The notes under the pieces are model-generated. The model did no database searches and had not been told where the DNA came from. It was given only the letters and a program-made list of their open reading frames with translations. Shown in pieces: positions 1 to 6,871 of a stretch of 16,425 nt of DNA. The DNA lies in contig CAYONM010000063.1 of assembly GCA_964405325.1 (NCBI GenBank), positions 1 through 16,425 on the forward strand. Reading direction: 5' to 3'. This stretch comes from CAYONM01 sp964405325 (GTDB lineage Bacteria > Planctomycetota > UBA11346). Positions within the stretch are counted from its first letter, which is position 1. The number at the start of each line of letters is the position of its first letter. The position numbers and the translations under genes are program-made.

Positions 1-96
1 AATCTCTGCGCGATCTGTAACGTTTATTTCTTTCCGCACCCTAAGCACGTGTGCATAGGTAATAGTGTTCTGAGCCATGTCGGATCTCCGATTATC

Positions 97-105
97 TGGT
101 ATACT
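97..105 (+). promoter_or_regulatory. Possible extended -10 promoter element
   Basis: TGG followed by TATACT matches an extended -10 (TGnTATAAT) with one mismatch. No good -35 box is visible 16-18 bases upstream, which is tolerable for extended -10 promoters. A transcript starting near 112 would carry the repeat at 126-266 in its 5' leader before the SGNH-like gene. This is inference from motif only. Confidence 0.3.
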
Positions 106-125
106 GGTGCGTACTTTCAGGAACC

Positions 126-142
126 CCAGGCGCTTCGCCTGG
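126..142. repeat. Small GC-rich palindrome adjoining the dispersed repeat
   Basis: CCAGGCG and CGCCTGG form a perfect 7-bp stem around a CTT triloop. It is followed by a short imperfect duplication of the TTCCGGCC type (about 151-167). It probably belongs to the same repeat element as 179-266, extending it towards base 120. The same short-stem, CTT/TTC-triloop style recurs at 12555-12571. Confidence 0.6.
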
Positions 143-178
143 CTTGCGCCTTCCGGCCTTTCCGGCCTTGCCTACGTT

Positions 179-266
179 GCCGGAACCTCGAAATAGCGCT
201 GCTATTTCTTTGGTTCCAGTGCCTTGACAGGAGCGAAAACCGACGGCGCCTGGCTGGACCTGAGTT
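179..266 (-). repeat. Dispersed 88-bp repeat, copy A (inverted relative to copy B)
   Basis: Read on the minus strand, these 88 bases align without gaps to 16338-16425 on the plus strand, with 72 of 88 positions identical by hand count. The best-conserved blocks are the AACTCAGGTC start, the CTGYCAAGGC core and the RGAATAGCAG...TATTTCGAGGTTCC end. Within this copy GGAACC/GGTTCC and GAAATAGC/GCTATTTC form a hairpin. It lies in the untranslated leader of the SGNH-like gene. I do not recognise a named family. It looks like an intergenic palindromic repeat and not a gene. Confidence 0.75.
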
Positions 267-368
267 GAGGGGGACGCCCTGGTGCAGACATCTCCTGTAT
301 CGGCATGCGTACCTATCGATCTGGCGACGACCCCGGTCTCGCCATCACAACCGAAAGGAAAGGGATTT

Positions 369-2912
369 ATGATGCTGTCTTCTCTGAGTCGAGTTCTCGT
401 ACTCCTCACGTGCCTGCTGTCGATTTGCTTCGGCGAGGGTCTCTATGAATCCGCCAAGCGGCAGGGCCTGAAGATCCACACCTGTGGCAACAGTTACACT
501 GCCAGTACCTTCAGTGCCGGCATGGAAGAGCTGATCGAGGCCCGCGGTTATTCCTGGGGCAAGTACAAGACCGCCGGGGTCGCCGGCGCCACGCTGACCA
601 CGGTCATCGCTCTGGATGGCGAGGACCTGCGCGCCCAGTTGCCGACCGAATCCTGGGACCTGCTGGTCCTGCAGTCCTACTACAGCGATCTCGAGAAGGA
701 GAAGGAATCTGCGCTGAAGATCGTGGAGATGGGGCGCAAGCATAACCCCGACATCCGGGTGCTGATGTATACCATCTGGCCCAAATATGAGGAGCGTTAT
801 GAGCCCCGTCTCGGCCGCACCGAAGCCTGGAACGAGGCCATCCGCGATGCCATTGTCGAGAAATACCCCGAACAGTTTGTTCAGGTGATCCCGGTCAGCC
901 TGATCTACCGGGAGCTCTACGAGATGATCGATGCCGGCCAGGTGCCGAACATGCGCAGCCACAGCCTGCTGTTCTCAGATGGTGGTCATCCGGGCAAATA
1001 CGGCGCCTACCCGATCATGATGGCTGCGGCGGCGATGATGTACAACGAGTCGCCCCTCGGCTATCCCAACATCAGCACCCACCACAGCACCATCGAGGAG
1101 GAGACCGCCGCGGTCTTCCAGCAGGTGGTCTGGGACGTGCTGATGACCTACGATGGCGCCAGAATGAGCGTCGATCCGATCATCAGCACGCGGCGTCTGC
1201 AGACCGCCGTCGACGGCCTGTCCTGCGACATCCCGCTCGAGGCGATGAACGTCTCGGGATCTCAGACCTGGTCCTTGGCTACGGATAGCGGGCCGCTTCC
1301 GGCCGGCGTGCAACTGGATCCTGCCGGTCGCCTCCACGGCACCCCGCAACAAGCTGGCGAGTATCCCGTTACCCTGCAGATGCAGGATGGTGGTACCACT
1401 AGCACCCGAGCCTATACATGGCGCGTGGACCCCAATGTGCCGCCAAGCATCAGGAGCACAGATCTGGGTTCCGTGCCCCATGCGGAATACGTCAGCCTGA
1501 AACTGGAATCTGAAGGCGGCGTCGGTCGTCTCGCCTGGGAACTGGTGGAGGGCGAGCTGCCGCCAGGCATGCTGGTGGCGCCTGCCGGCTTCATCACCGG
1601 CGTGCCGGCCAAGAGCGGTAGCTATAAAGCCGTGGTGCAGGTGACGGACAGCCATCCTGCTGGTGCCAAGAGCGCCACCAGCAGCATCACTATGACCGTG
1701 GCTGAACCGGTACCCGGAACCATCATGGTGCGCCAGTACGATCAGACGGTGGATCCGGTCTACGATGGCTTCTTCGACGAGCCCTATTGGGATTTCTCCC
1801 AGGCGCGCAGCCTCGAGAAGGTTGTTGCCGGATCGCCGACCGCCACCGTGCAATGGGATATCTTCTGGAAAAAGGACAAGAACAACAAGAAGAACGTGAA
1901 TCTTTTCATCGGTGCCAAGATCCGCGACGGTGCTCTCGGCAAGACCCCAGGCGATGCCCTGCATTTCTTCTTCGACGGCAATAACAACGACGAGGTGATC
2001 TACAACTACGACGACAGCCATTTCCGCATAACGCGCGACGGCAACAACGGCGGCGAGCGTCTGGTGGCCGGTTATACCTCATTCTTCATGTTGCAGCTGG
2101 GCATTCGGGAAGTCGAGGGGGGTTGGGATGTGGAAGCCCGTTTCGGCTCCGGGGCCCTGTCCGGTCGCGGTATCGTGGCGGCTTGGCCGGAATGGTACGT
2201 CAGCGGTTTCGATATCGCCGTCGAGCAAGGCTCCGGTACGGAAATCCACCGTGCGGTGTGGCAGGGCGATGAATACAACGATACCGAAACAGATGCCTAT
2301 GGCGCCATCGTCTTCGCGCCCGAAAGCTCGCAGCCCCTGCCGGTGCGTCGTCTGATCAATGGCGATTTCGCCGATGATCAGATGATCAACCCCAACTGGA
2401 TCGAACCTGCGGACATGCCCAAGCATGCCTGGCTTACCACCACCCAACGCGGCTACTATGCCGCCTGGCACATACGCCCCGGTAAAGGCGCCTTCCAGGG
2501 TGATGTGAAGGGTCGCACCGTCGATCACCGCGGTGATGAGATCAAGTCTGGATACTTGCTGGCCCAGATCATCGATACCCCGTCGCCCGGGCGTTATCGT
2601 CTGAGCTTCGCGTACACCACGCCGAAGGTCGGCTTCCGGGTTGGCGTCTGGGGTGGTGATTTCACCGAACGCTTCAAGCTCGAATCCCCAGCCATCGCCG
2701 ATATGCCGAGTGTCGCCAAGCAGCCGAAGGCCGCGCAATACCTGCCGGTGCAGCAGCTGCCGGCCCATAAGGATGAGCAGTGGCGCGATGCCGCTTTCGA
2801 GTTCGACATTCCTGACAACCTGGATGGCGAGTGCGTTCTGGTGTTCTGGGCTGATGAACAGGGGAATCTGGATTCGGGAATCCGGTCAGTGCGGTTGGAG
2901 GTGCTGCCGTAG
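369..2912 (+). CDS. Secreted SGNH-hydrolase-like protein with putative-Ig and CBM9-like domains
   Basis: The product is 847 residues and probably secreted. Residues 1-22 form a signal peptide. Residues about 34-265 resemble an SGNH/GDSL hydrolase. The nucleophile block reads CGNSYT (Ser42 in GNS instead of GDS), there is an LQSY block at 101-104, and the catalytic Asp-His pair appears as SDGGHPG (Asp204, His207). Two putative-Ig (He_PIG) domains follow at about 270-355 and 358-445, each with the typical LPAGV/LPPGM...G.P...G.Y pattern. A CBM9/DOMON-like domain spans about 455-655, and a beta-rich, carbohydrate-binding-like end spans about 665-847. The likely role is an extracellular esterase or deacetylase acting on a polysaccharide, but the substrate cannot be read from sequence. 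The start at 369 (a second ATG is at 372) was chosen because a purine-rich ribosome-binding site precedes it and it begins the signal peptide. An upstream ATG at 282 would put 29 residues before the signal sequence. Confidence 0.85.
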   Translation: MMLSSLSRVLVLLTCLLSICFGEGLYESAKRQGLKIHTCGNSYTASTFSAGMEELIEARGYSWGKYKTAGVAGATLTTVIALDGEDLRAQLPTESWDLLVLQSYYSDLEKEKESALKIVEMGRKHNPDIRVLMYTIWPKYEERYEPRLGRTEAWNEAIRDAIVEKYPEQFVQVIPVSLIYRELYEMIDAGQVPNMRSHSLLFSDGGHPGKYGAYPIMMAAAAMMYNESPLGYPNISTHHSTIEEETAAVFQQVVWDVLMTYDGARMSVDPIISTRRLQTAVDGLSCDIPLEAMNVSGSQTWSLATDSGPLPAGVQLDPAGRLHGTPQQAGEYPVTLQMQDGGTTSTRAYTWRVDPNVPPSIRSTDLGSVPHAEYVSLKLESEGGVGRLAWELVEGELPPGMLVAPAGFITGVPAKSGSYKAVVQVTDSHPAGAKSATSSITMTVAEPVPGTIMVRQYDQTVDPVYDGFFDEPYWDFSQARSLEKVVAGSPTATVQWDIFWKKDKNNKKNVNLFIGAKIRDGALGKTPGDALHFFFDGNNNDEVIYNYDDSHFRITRDGNNGGERLVAGYTSFFMLQLGIREVEGGWDVEARFGSGALSGRGIVAAWPEWYVSGFDIAVEQGSGTEIHRAVWQGDEYNDTETDAYGAIVFAPESSQPLPVRRLINGDFADDQMINPNWIEPADMPKHAWLTTTQRGYYAAWHIRPGKGAFQGDVKGRTVDHRGDEIKSGYLLAQIIDTPSPGRYRLSFAYTTPKVGFRVGVWGGDFTERFKLESPAIADMPSVAKQPKAAQYLPVQQLPAHKDEQWRDAAFEFDIPDNLDGECVLVFWADEQGNLDSGIRSVRLEVLP

Positions 2913-3045
2913 CGCCTTGCCTGTGTACTCACAGCACACAGCAAGTCTGGTGGAGGTGGGCGATATTGATGACGGGGATGGTCGCTGCCCTCAACTCAAC
3001 GTGAGCAGTATCAACGAAAATCTCTAGTGCTCTGTCAGAGAGAAT

Positions 3046-3106
3046 AAACCGGTCGCCAACCGGAACCCGTGCAGGGTCAATCGTATCGGTCGGCGCCCGG
3101 TTTTTT
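3046..3106 (+). terminator. Rho-independent terminator with branched loop
   Basis: AAACCGGTCGCC (3046-3057) pairs with GGCGCCCGGTTT with one mismatch and runs into TTTTTT (3101-3106). The roughly 35-base loop can form its own small stems (ACCC/GGGT and ACCG/CGGT). It lies 134 bases after the SGNH-like gene. It sits immediately beyond the stop codon of the minus-strand gene ending at 3111, so it may serve both strands. Confidence 0.7.
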
Positions 3107-3110
3107 ACGC

Positions 3111-3398
3111 TTAGGGAGCGGCAAGGGATATCCGGTCGAATACCAGCACCGGTCCGCTGCCGTCATCCAGCAGAAAACTGAGTTCACCGTGTTCGATTCG
3201 GGCGTCGAAATCGTACCAGGTATCCACCTGTACTGCGATCGCCGTGGATTTCTCCAGCAAAGTGGCATCAGGATCAGACCAACGCCAATCCTCGTCGATG
3301 CCATTGGCCTGGTATAGTTGGCATGCTCCGTTGATGGTGCAATTCAGTAGCAGGGGCAGAGCCCCTTGAAGAGAGAGAAGGAAAAGGGGCGTCGACAT
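3111..3398 (-). CDS. Small putative exported protein (hypothetical)
   Basis: The 95-residue product has a hydrophobic N-terminal stretch (PLFLLSLQGALPLLL) that could be an export signal, although the n-region lacks basic residues. The C-terminal part, containing VDTWYDFDARIEHGELSFLLDD, resembles the last strands of LamG/3-keto-disaccharide-hydrolase-type jelly rolls (W-Y-x-F-x-A-R-x-E...G-x-L-x-F). Such domains are normally about 180 residues, so this may be a remnant. Its TAA stop is five bases from a terminator hairpin, and it follows the phosphodiesterase gene on the same strand after 119 bases, which supports a real gene. No clear ribosome-binding site is seen. It is not a family I can name. 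Confidence 0.45.
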   Translation of the reverse strand: MSTPLFLLSLQGALPLLLNCTINGACQLYQANGIDEDWRWSDPDATLLEKSTAIAVQVDTWYDFDARIEHGELSFLLDDGSGPVLVFDRISLAAP

Positions 3399-3517
3399 TC
3401 TCGTTCGGTCGGCAAGGGTCTGCCAAGCGGCCGAGCTTGAACTGGGGAAACCAGATTTGTGGTCCGTTTGACCGATTATCTGGCGTGTGGATTCGGGTAT
3501 GACTTGGGTCGTTCTCC

Positions 3518-4867
3518 TCAGCCGAGGATGTGCCCGATCAAGCCCGCGATATCCCGTTGATGCCAGTTCCGGCCAGCAAGGTCGTCGGCTTGGTCACCGA
3601 TCAGAATGGCGCCGTGTGCCGGGTCGCAAGCTGGCAGGCCGTGGCTGCCGCCAACCAGGCTGGGGTTGCTGCTGATCGCGTTCATCACGTAGCGCAGGCC
3701 GAGTTTTTTCCGCAGCAGCGCCAGGGCGGCGCGACGTTTGCCGCCGTGTTGATCGAAAAACAATTCGCGCGGGTCGTAGCCGGGTTTTTTGTGGATTTCG
3801 ACGCAGTTGGCAAAATCCGGTTTGGCCTGCTCGTCCAGCCACCAATCGTGGCAGAACCAAGCATCGGCTTCGGCCAGGGCGATGATCTCTCCGCTGCGTG
3901 GATGCTCCAGACCGATGTCGGCGCGTTCGCCGCCAATGTACAAGCGGCCAATGCCAGGTAGTTGCTGCAGGGCCTCGCGAACGACTGGAATGTCCGCGGA
4001 ATTACGCACGGAAATATGCGCGATCTGATGGTCGACCACAGCGAAGGCGCGGGAAAAACCATAGTCGATCAATTCTCCGGTGGCGTTGCAGATCACCGAT
4101 AAAAGTTTGCGTTCGCGCAGGAATCGGTTGATGGCACAGGCTTGGCTGACGGCGCTGATGCCGTATTCGCTGACCACCACGACGCGCGCCCGATTGGCCT
4201 TGGCGTGTTCGAGAATGATGCCAATGCAGTTGTCTACATCGCGTAGGTTGTTGGCCACGTGATTGCCGGTGGGGCCGTAGCGTTGCAGGTCGTAATCCAG
4301 ATGCGGCAGGTAGCAGAGGGCTAGATCGGGGTGGATCTGGTCGACCGCCGTGGTGAAGCTGTCGGCGATCCAGCGGCTGGAGGCGATGCTGGTGGCCGGG
4401 CCCCAGAAATGGAACAGGGGGAAGTCGCCGTGTTGCTGCACGAGCCGATCTTTGAGCTCCGGTGGCCAAGCGTAGCAGTCGGGGCCTTTGCGGCCATCCT
4501 GATGGTAGGTGGGACGGGGAGTCACGGTGGCGGTGGTGCCGGTGTTCATGGCGTACCACCAGAAATGCTTCAGCACCCGCCAGGGCTGCCTCTGCCAGAC
4601 ATGTGGCGCCTGTACCAGCGCCTGGCTCTGTCGCCACAGCCAGACCTCGTTCAGGTCACGGAAATGCCAGCCGTTGCCGACAATGCCATGCTGACTGGGA
4701 TCGACCCCGGTCAGCATGGTGGCCTGGGCCGAGCAGGTGACCGCCGGAATGGTGCTGGCCAGGGGCACAGCCAGGCCACGGCCGGCGAGTTTGCTCAAAT
4801 GGGGGGTATCGTTGCCGAGATGGGCGGGGGTCAGGCCGACGCAACAGATGACGTAAAGCGCTTGCAT
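3518..4867 (-). CDS. Alkaline-phosphatase-superfamily nucleotide pyrophosphatase/phosphodiesterase, ebo-cluster type
   Basis: The product is 449 residues and belongs to the PF01663-like branch that hydrolyses phosphodiester or pyrophosphate bonds with a Thr nucleophile and two metals. The nucleophile motif is PAVTCSAQAT (Thr44), followed by LTG...HGIVGN (52-65). FWGPATSI is at 154-161, LPHLDYDLQRYG at 187-198 (metal-ligand Asp191) and GGSHG at 406-410 (His409). From memory, the closest relatives are the phosphodiesterases encoded in eboABCDEF clusters of cyanobacteria and other bacteria, but no other ebo gene is visible here. In place of the usual SDHG metal motif it has SEYG (233-236). I believe this is typical of the subfamily, so it need not mean inactivity. 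The start at 4867 matches the family N-terminus (short strand, then VGLTP). The open frame continues up to 5137 without homology-like features. No signal peptide is seen. There is no clear ribosome-binding site. Confidence 0.85.
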   Translation of the reverse strand: MQALYVICCVGLTPAHLGNDTPHLSKLAGRGLAVPLASTIPAVTCSAQATMLTGVDPSQHGIVGNGWHFRDLNEVWLWRQSQALVQAPHVWQRQPWRVLKHFWWYAMNTGTTATVTPRPTYHQDGRKGPDCYAWPPELKDRLVQQHGDFPLFHFWGPATSIASSRWIADSFTTAVDQIHPDLALCYLPHLDYDLQRYGPTGNHVANNLRDVDNCIGIILEHAKANRARVVVVSEYGISAVSQACAINRFLRERKLLSVICNATGELIDYGFSRAFAVVDHQIAHISVRNSADIPVVREALQQLPGIGRLYIGGERADIGLEHPRSGEIIALAEADAWFCHDWWLDEQAKPDFANCVEIHKKPGYDPRELFFDQHGGKRRAALALLRKKLGLRYVMNAISSNPSLVGGSHGLPACDPAHGAILIGDQADDLAGRNWHQRDIAGLIGHILG

Positions 4868-5195
4868 GCGGGCATCAGACGCGAAGCGAAGCCGCTTTCC
4901 AGTACGCACCGTCATTTCAACTGGTCTTGCCAAGCAGCCGTCATACATGGCTGAAAAAAGACCCTGCCGGAGGACCGGATCGAATTCGTGGAAGGAGACC
5001 AACACGTCACACACGTGTAAGTTTTTGTCTCCGATCCATCGGCAGGGTAGAACAATGACTGCGAACTGGGCCGATGCTTGCGACTTTGGCGAAATACCTA
5101 CCAGCCATAGCTGATGAAGAAGAATGCTACGGTTCATATTACGGCTTCAACTTTGTTTAGGCGTGCACCGCTTTGCCAGCCTGCCAAAGTGGACC
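4868..5195. other. 328-bp gene-free region with structured elements
   Basis: This lies between two minus-strand genes. It holds the nested 88-bp inverted repeat at 4961-5048 and a weaker hairpin at 5168-5192. The latter has 8-bp arms CCGCTTTG/CAAAGTGG with one G-T pair, and lies just after the stop codon of the minus-strand gene ending at 5196. The open reading frame that crosses part of this region is an in-frame extension of the phosphodiesterase frame and does not resemble protein. I see nothing else. Confidence 0.6.
4961..5048 (-). terminator. Nested inverted repeat with T-tract: terminator, attenuator or structured RNA
   Basis: Four nested pairings share one axis: ACCCTGCCG (4961-4969) with CGGCAGGGT (5040-5048), GGATC (4977-4981) with GATCC (5033-5037), GGAGAC (4994-4999) with GTCTCC (5027-5032), and ACACGT (5002-5007) with ACGTGT (5013-5018). 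Read on the minus strand the structure is followed by a run of six T (4954-4959), as in an intrinsic terminator. It lies 147 bases after the small secreted-protein gene and about 90 bases before the phosphodiesterase start codon. It could therefore end the first transcript or regulate entry into the second gene. Confidence 0.6.
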
Positions 5196-5567
5196 TTACA
5201 TGGAGTCGAAGCCGTTTTGCCAACGGTCGCCCGTAAGACCAAGGGTCAGAATGCCGACGAGGCGTTGATCGGCGGTGTTGACGGCGATGGAGTAGCGCTG
5301 GCCGCTGATGGGGACGGCGCGGAATTGCCGAATCGCCAGGACCCTGGTGTCAGCGGTCGCTTCCTGGTGGTCATCCAGCAGCTGAAGGACGGTGCCGGTA
5401 TAGACCGGAACGCCAGCCCTTAGTTGCACGTAGTCGGGTCGCTGGTCCTCCTCCAGTTGCGCGACGTAGGCATCACAGAACCGGGTCAGGAGTTCCTGCG
5501 CCGGTGGAGCTGCTGCAACGAGATGAGCCATGGTCAGGCAGAGGAGTAGGCCAGGCATCCACATCAT
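5196..5567 (-). CDS. Small secreted protein of unknown function
   Basis: The 123-residue product opens with a clear signal peptide (hydrophobic GLLLCLTMAHLV, then AAA-PPA as a probable cleavage site near residue 21). This leaves a mature domain of about 100 residues. The mature part is mixed alpha/beta: an amphipathic helix (ELLTRFCDAYVAQLEEDQRP) followed by several predicted strands. One Cys is in the mature part. AAGG lies two bases before the first ATG (5565-5567) and five before the adjacent ATG (5562-5564), so the second may be the true start. It is the first of three minus-strand genes and is followed by a hairpin and by the 4961-5048 structure. I do not recognise its family. Confidence 0.65.
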   Translation of the reverse strand: MMWMPGLLLCLTMAHLVAAAPPAQELLTRFCDAYVAQLEEDQRPDYVQLRAGVPVYTGTVLQLLDDHQEATADTRVLAIRQFRAVPISGQRYSIAVNTADQRLVGILTLGLTGDRWQNGFDSM

Positions 5568-5698
5568 TACCTTCAGGTATGACCAATGTCGGGTGTGTCA
5601 AGCGGTTGACCCGTTTGTCAGCGGCATGTACATCGCTGTCCGGTCGGTGTGCAGCGGCGCGTCTGACATGCGCTTACCAGGATAGGAAGAGTCTCTTT

Positions 5699-6130
5699 AT
5701 GCAGCATCGTGATTTCAGCGTCCATCCTCTTGCCAAACGCTACGGCATACCAGATGTGTTGATGATAGGTTGGCTGGATAAACAGGCTGATTTTCGAACG
5801 GGAGATGTACCTAGCCGCTTTTTGAAGAAGCTGAATCTGCTTCTGGATAGTCCGGTAACCATGCCTGGTCCGGGCTTTACCTGCCCGCTGTGTTCCAGGC
5901 ATAGTCTCCGTTCGACCAGCGAGTATTGGCTTCGTGAGAGTAGTGGCCGAATCTATGTGGCGCCGGCGCTGCTGCATCACTACATAAATACCCATAGCTA
6001 TGTGCCACCGCCGAGTTTCGTGACGGCGGTGATCAGTTTGGGCGGCATGTTCCGCAAGAGCGTCCTTCTGAATCAACGGGCAGTCGCCGGGCTTCTGCGC
6101 ATCGGCAAGCAGACCGCGCGGATCGGTTGA
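5699..6130 (+). CDS. CxxC...HHY small protein, paralogue 1 (putative zinc-binding)
   Basis: The product is 143 residues, soluble, with no signal peptide. It shares about half its residues with the gene at 6347-6808. Conserved blocks are HRDF..HPLAK.Y.IP (3-18), GWL (24-26), LKKLNLLL (42-49), a CPLC pair (Cys62, Cys65), YWLRES.G.IYVAP (76-89), HHYINTHSYVPP (93-104) and FRKSV (118-122). The Cys pair, followed about 30 residues later by HHY-x-N-x-H, suggests a small zinc site. Several bacterial small-protein families have a similar layout (Cys pair, aromatic strand, Pro...HY...H), but I cannot name this one. The start at 5699 is supported by AGGAAG nine bases upstream. The longer frame from 5504 has no such site and overlaps the neighbouring gene's 5' end. 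Confidence 0.82.
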   Translation: MQHRDFSVHPLAKRYGIPDVLMIGWLDKQADFRTGDVPSRFLKKLNLLLDSPVTMPGPGFTCPLCSRHSLRSTSEYWLRESSGRIYVAPALLHHYINTHSYVPPPSFVTAVISLGGMFRKSVLLNQRAVAGLLRIGKQTARIG

Positions 6131-6141
6131 CGCGCGTGGGT

Positions 6142-6201
6142 AGAAGCTGAGCTCGCAAAAACTTCGAGAAGTAAAAGTTTGTTTTTGCGGGCTCAGCTTC
6201 T
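6142..6201. repeat. Strong 60-bp palindrome after paralogue 1
   Basis: The 21-base arms at 6142-6162 and 6181-6201 are complementary except for one G-T pair. Each contains the core AGAAGCTGAGC / GCTCAGCTTCT. An inner small hairpin (ACTT-CGAG-AAGT) sits in the loop. It starts 11 bases after the stop codon at 6128-6130, so it could end that transcript, although the T-run lies inside the right arm and does not follow it. A second GC hairpin follows at 6208-6225. Confidence 0.75.
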
Positions 6202-6207
6202 GGGGTC

Positions 6208-6225
6208 CGAGGGGCCTGCCCCTCG
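6208..6225. repeat. GC-rich hairpin
   Basis: CGAGGGG and CCCCTCG form a perfect 7-bp stem with a 4-base loop, preceded by GGGGTCC. It resembles the GGGTCC...GAGGGGGC/GCCCCCTC hairpin at 12479-12497. No T-tract follows it. It may be part of an intergenic repeat together with the palindrome just upstream. Confidence 0.5.
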
Positions 6226-6270
6226 ATGTAAGAGCCGACTGTATTGTCCGTTGGTGCCAGGTGTTGCGAT

Positions 6271-6306
6271 TCTACCCTTTCATGTCTACCATTCTACCAC
6301 TATAAT
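6271..6306 (+). promoter_or_regulatory. TATAAT box preceded by three TCTACC direct repeats
   Basis: A perfect TATAAT lies at 6301-6306, 40 bases before the start codon of paralogue 2. No recognisable -35 hexamer is at the proper distance. Instead TCTACC occurs three times in 28 bases (6271-6276, 6285-6290, 6293-6298), abutting the box. This pattern is compatible with an activator-dependent promoter. It is inference from motif only. Confidence 0.45.
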
Positions 6307-6346
6307 CGAGCAGGCTTCCTGAATGAAGCCGAACTGGGAGGGAGCC

Positions 6347-6808
6347 ATGCTGCATCGGGACTTCGCCAGCCATCCCTTGGCTAAGCAATATGATATTCCC
6401 AACCTGCTTTGCGTTGGCTGGCTCGGTAATGATGACAAATTCAAGACTGGCCAATTACCGCCGAATGTCTTGAAAAAACTGAATCTGCTCCTGAAGCATC
6501 CGATTCGTTCACGCGAAGGGCTGATCAGTTGTCAGCTCTGCGGCAAGAGCAGTGGAGCCATCCATTCCGTCAATGAATTCTGGGTTCGTGATCATAAGGG
6601 CACCATCTACGTGGCGCCGGGCATCATCCATCACTATGTGAATTATCACCACTATGTGCCGCCGGGCAGCTACGTCGATGCCATCAAGCGCATCGGAGCT
6701 TTTTTTCGCCGCAGCGTGATCATGCAACAAGACGAGGTCGCGCAGTGGCTGGCGCTTCTGCGCAAGGCAAGTAAGGAACGCGCACATTTTGAGGGTCTTG
6801 GCGTCTAA
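6347..6808 (+). CDS. CxxC...HHY small protein, paralogue 2 (putative zinc-binding)
   Basis: The product is 153 residues and co-linear with paralogue 1 along its whole length: HRDF..HPLAK.Y.IP (3-18), LKKLNLLL (42-49), CQLC (Cys62, Cys65), FWVRDHKGTIYVAPG (78-92), HHYVNYHHYVPP (95-106) and FRRSV (120-124). It has three extra residues between the Cys pair and the FWVR strand. It also has a longer basic C-terminus. Retention of the Cys pair and the HHY-x-N-x-H motif in both copies argues that they are structural or metal ligands. The start was chosen because GGGAGG lies five bases before this ATG, while the in-frame ATG at 6323 has no such site. The gene has its own TATAAT box and its own terminator, so it is probably transcribed separately from paralogue 1. 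Confidence 0.83.
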   Translation: MLHRDFASHPLAKQYDIPNLLCVGWLGNDDKFKTGQLPPNVLKKLNLLLKHPIRSREGLISCQLCGKSSGAIHSVNEFWVRDHKGTIYVAPGIIHHYVNYHHYVPPGSYVDAIKRIGAFFRRSVIMQQDEVAQWLALLRKASKERAHFEGLGV

Positions 6809-6839
6809 CCGCGCGAGACGTTTGGCTTTGCTCCTCCTG

Positions 6840-6871
6840 CGCGTCGGCCTTCGGGCTGGCGTGTTTTTTTT
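6840..6871 (+). terminator. Rho-independent terminator with UUCG tetraloop
   Basis: A 10-bp stem (6840-6849 with 6854-6863, including three G-T pairs) closes the very stable TTCG tetraloop at 6850-6853. It runs directly into eight T (6864-6871). It begins 32 bases after the stop codon of paralogue 2. Confidence 0.8.

Larger units (their letters stand above)
1..368. other. Gene-free leader region upstream of the SGNH-like gene
   Basis: No convincing gene lies in these bases. The first 95 bases show nothing I recognise. An extended -10-like box lies at 97-105. A dispersed repeat copy covers 179-266, with a short GC-rich palindrome in front of it (126-142). The remainder up to the start codon at 369 ends in a purine-rich ribosome-binding site (AAGGAAAGGG, about 355-364). 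Short open frames on both strands here contain the repeat in translation and look non-coding. Confidence 0.6.

Noticed and set aside
975..2021. A 348-residue open frame on the minus strand inside the SGNH-like gene
   Set aside because: It is antisense to a gene with clear domains, has His/Arg/Gly-rich composition typical of shadow frames in GC-rich DNA, and has no recognisable motif.
4868..5137. Upstream extension of the phosphodiesterase by 90 residues
   Set aside because: It would run through the nested inverted repeat, and family members begin where the ATG at 4867 places this protein.
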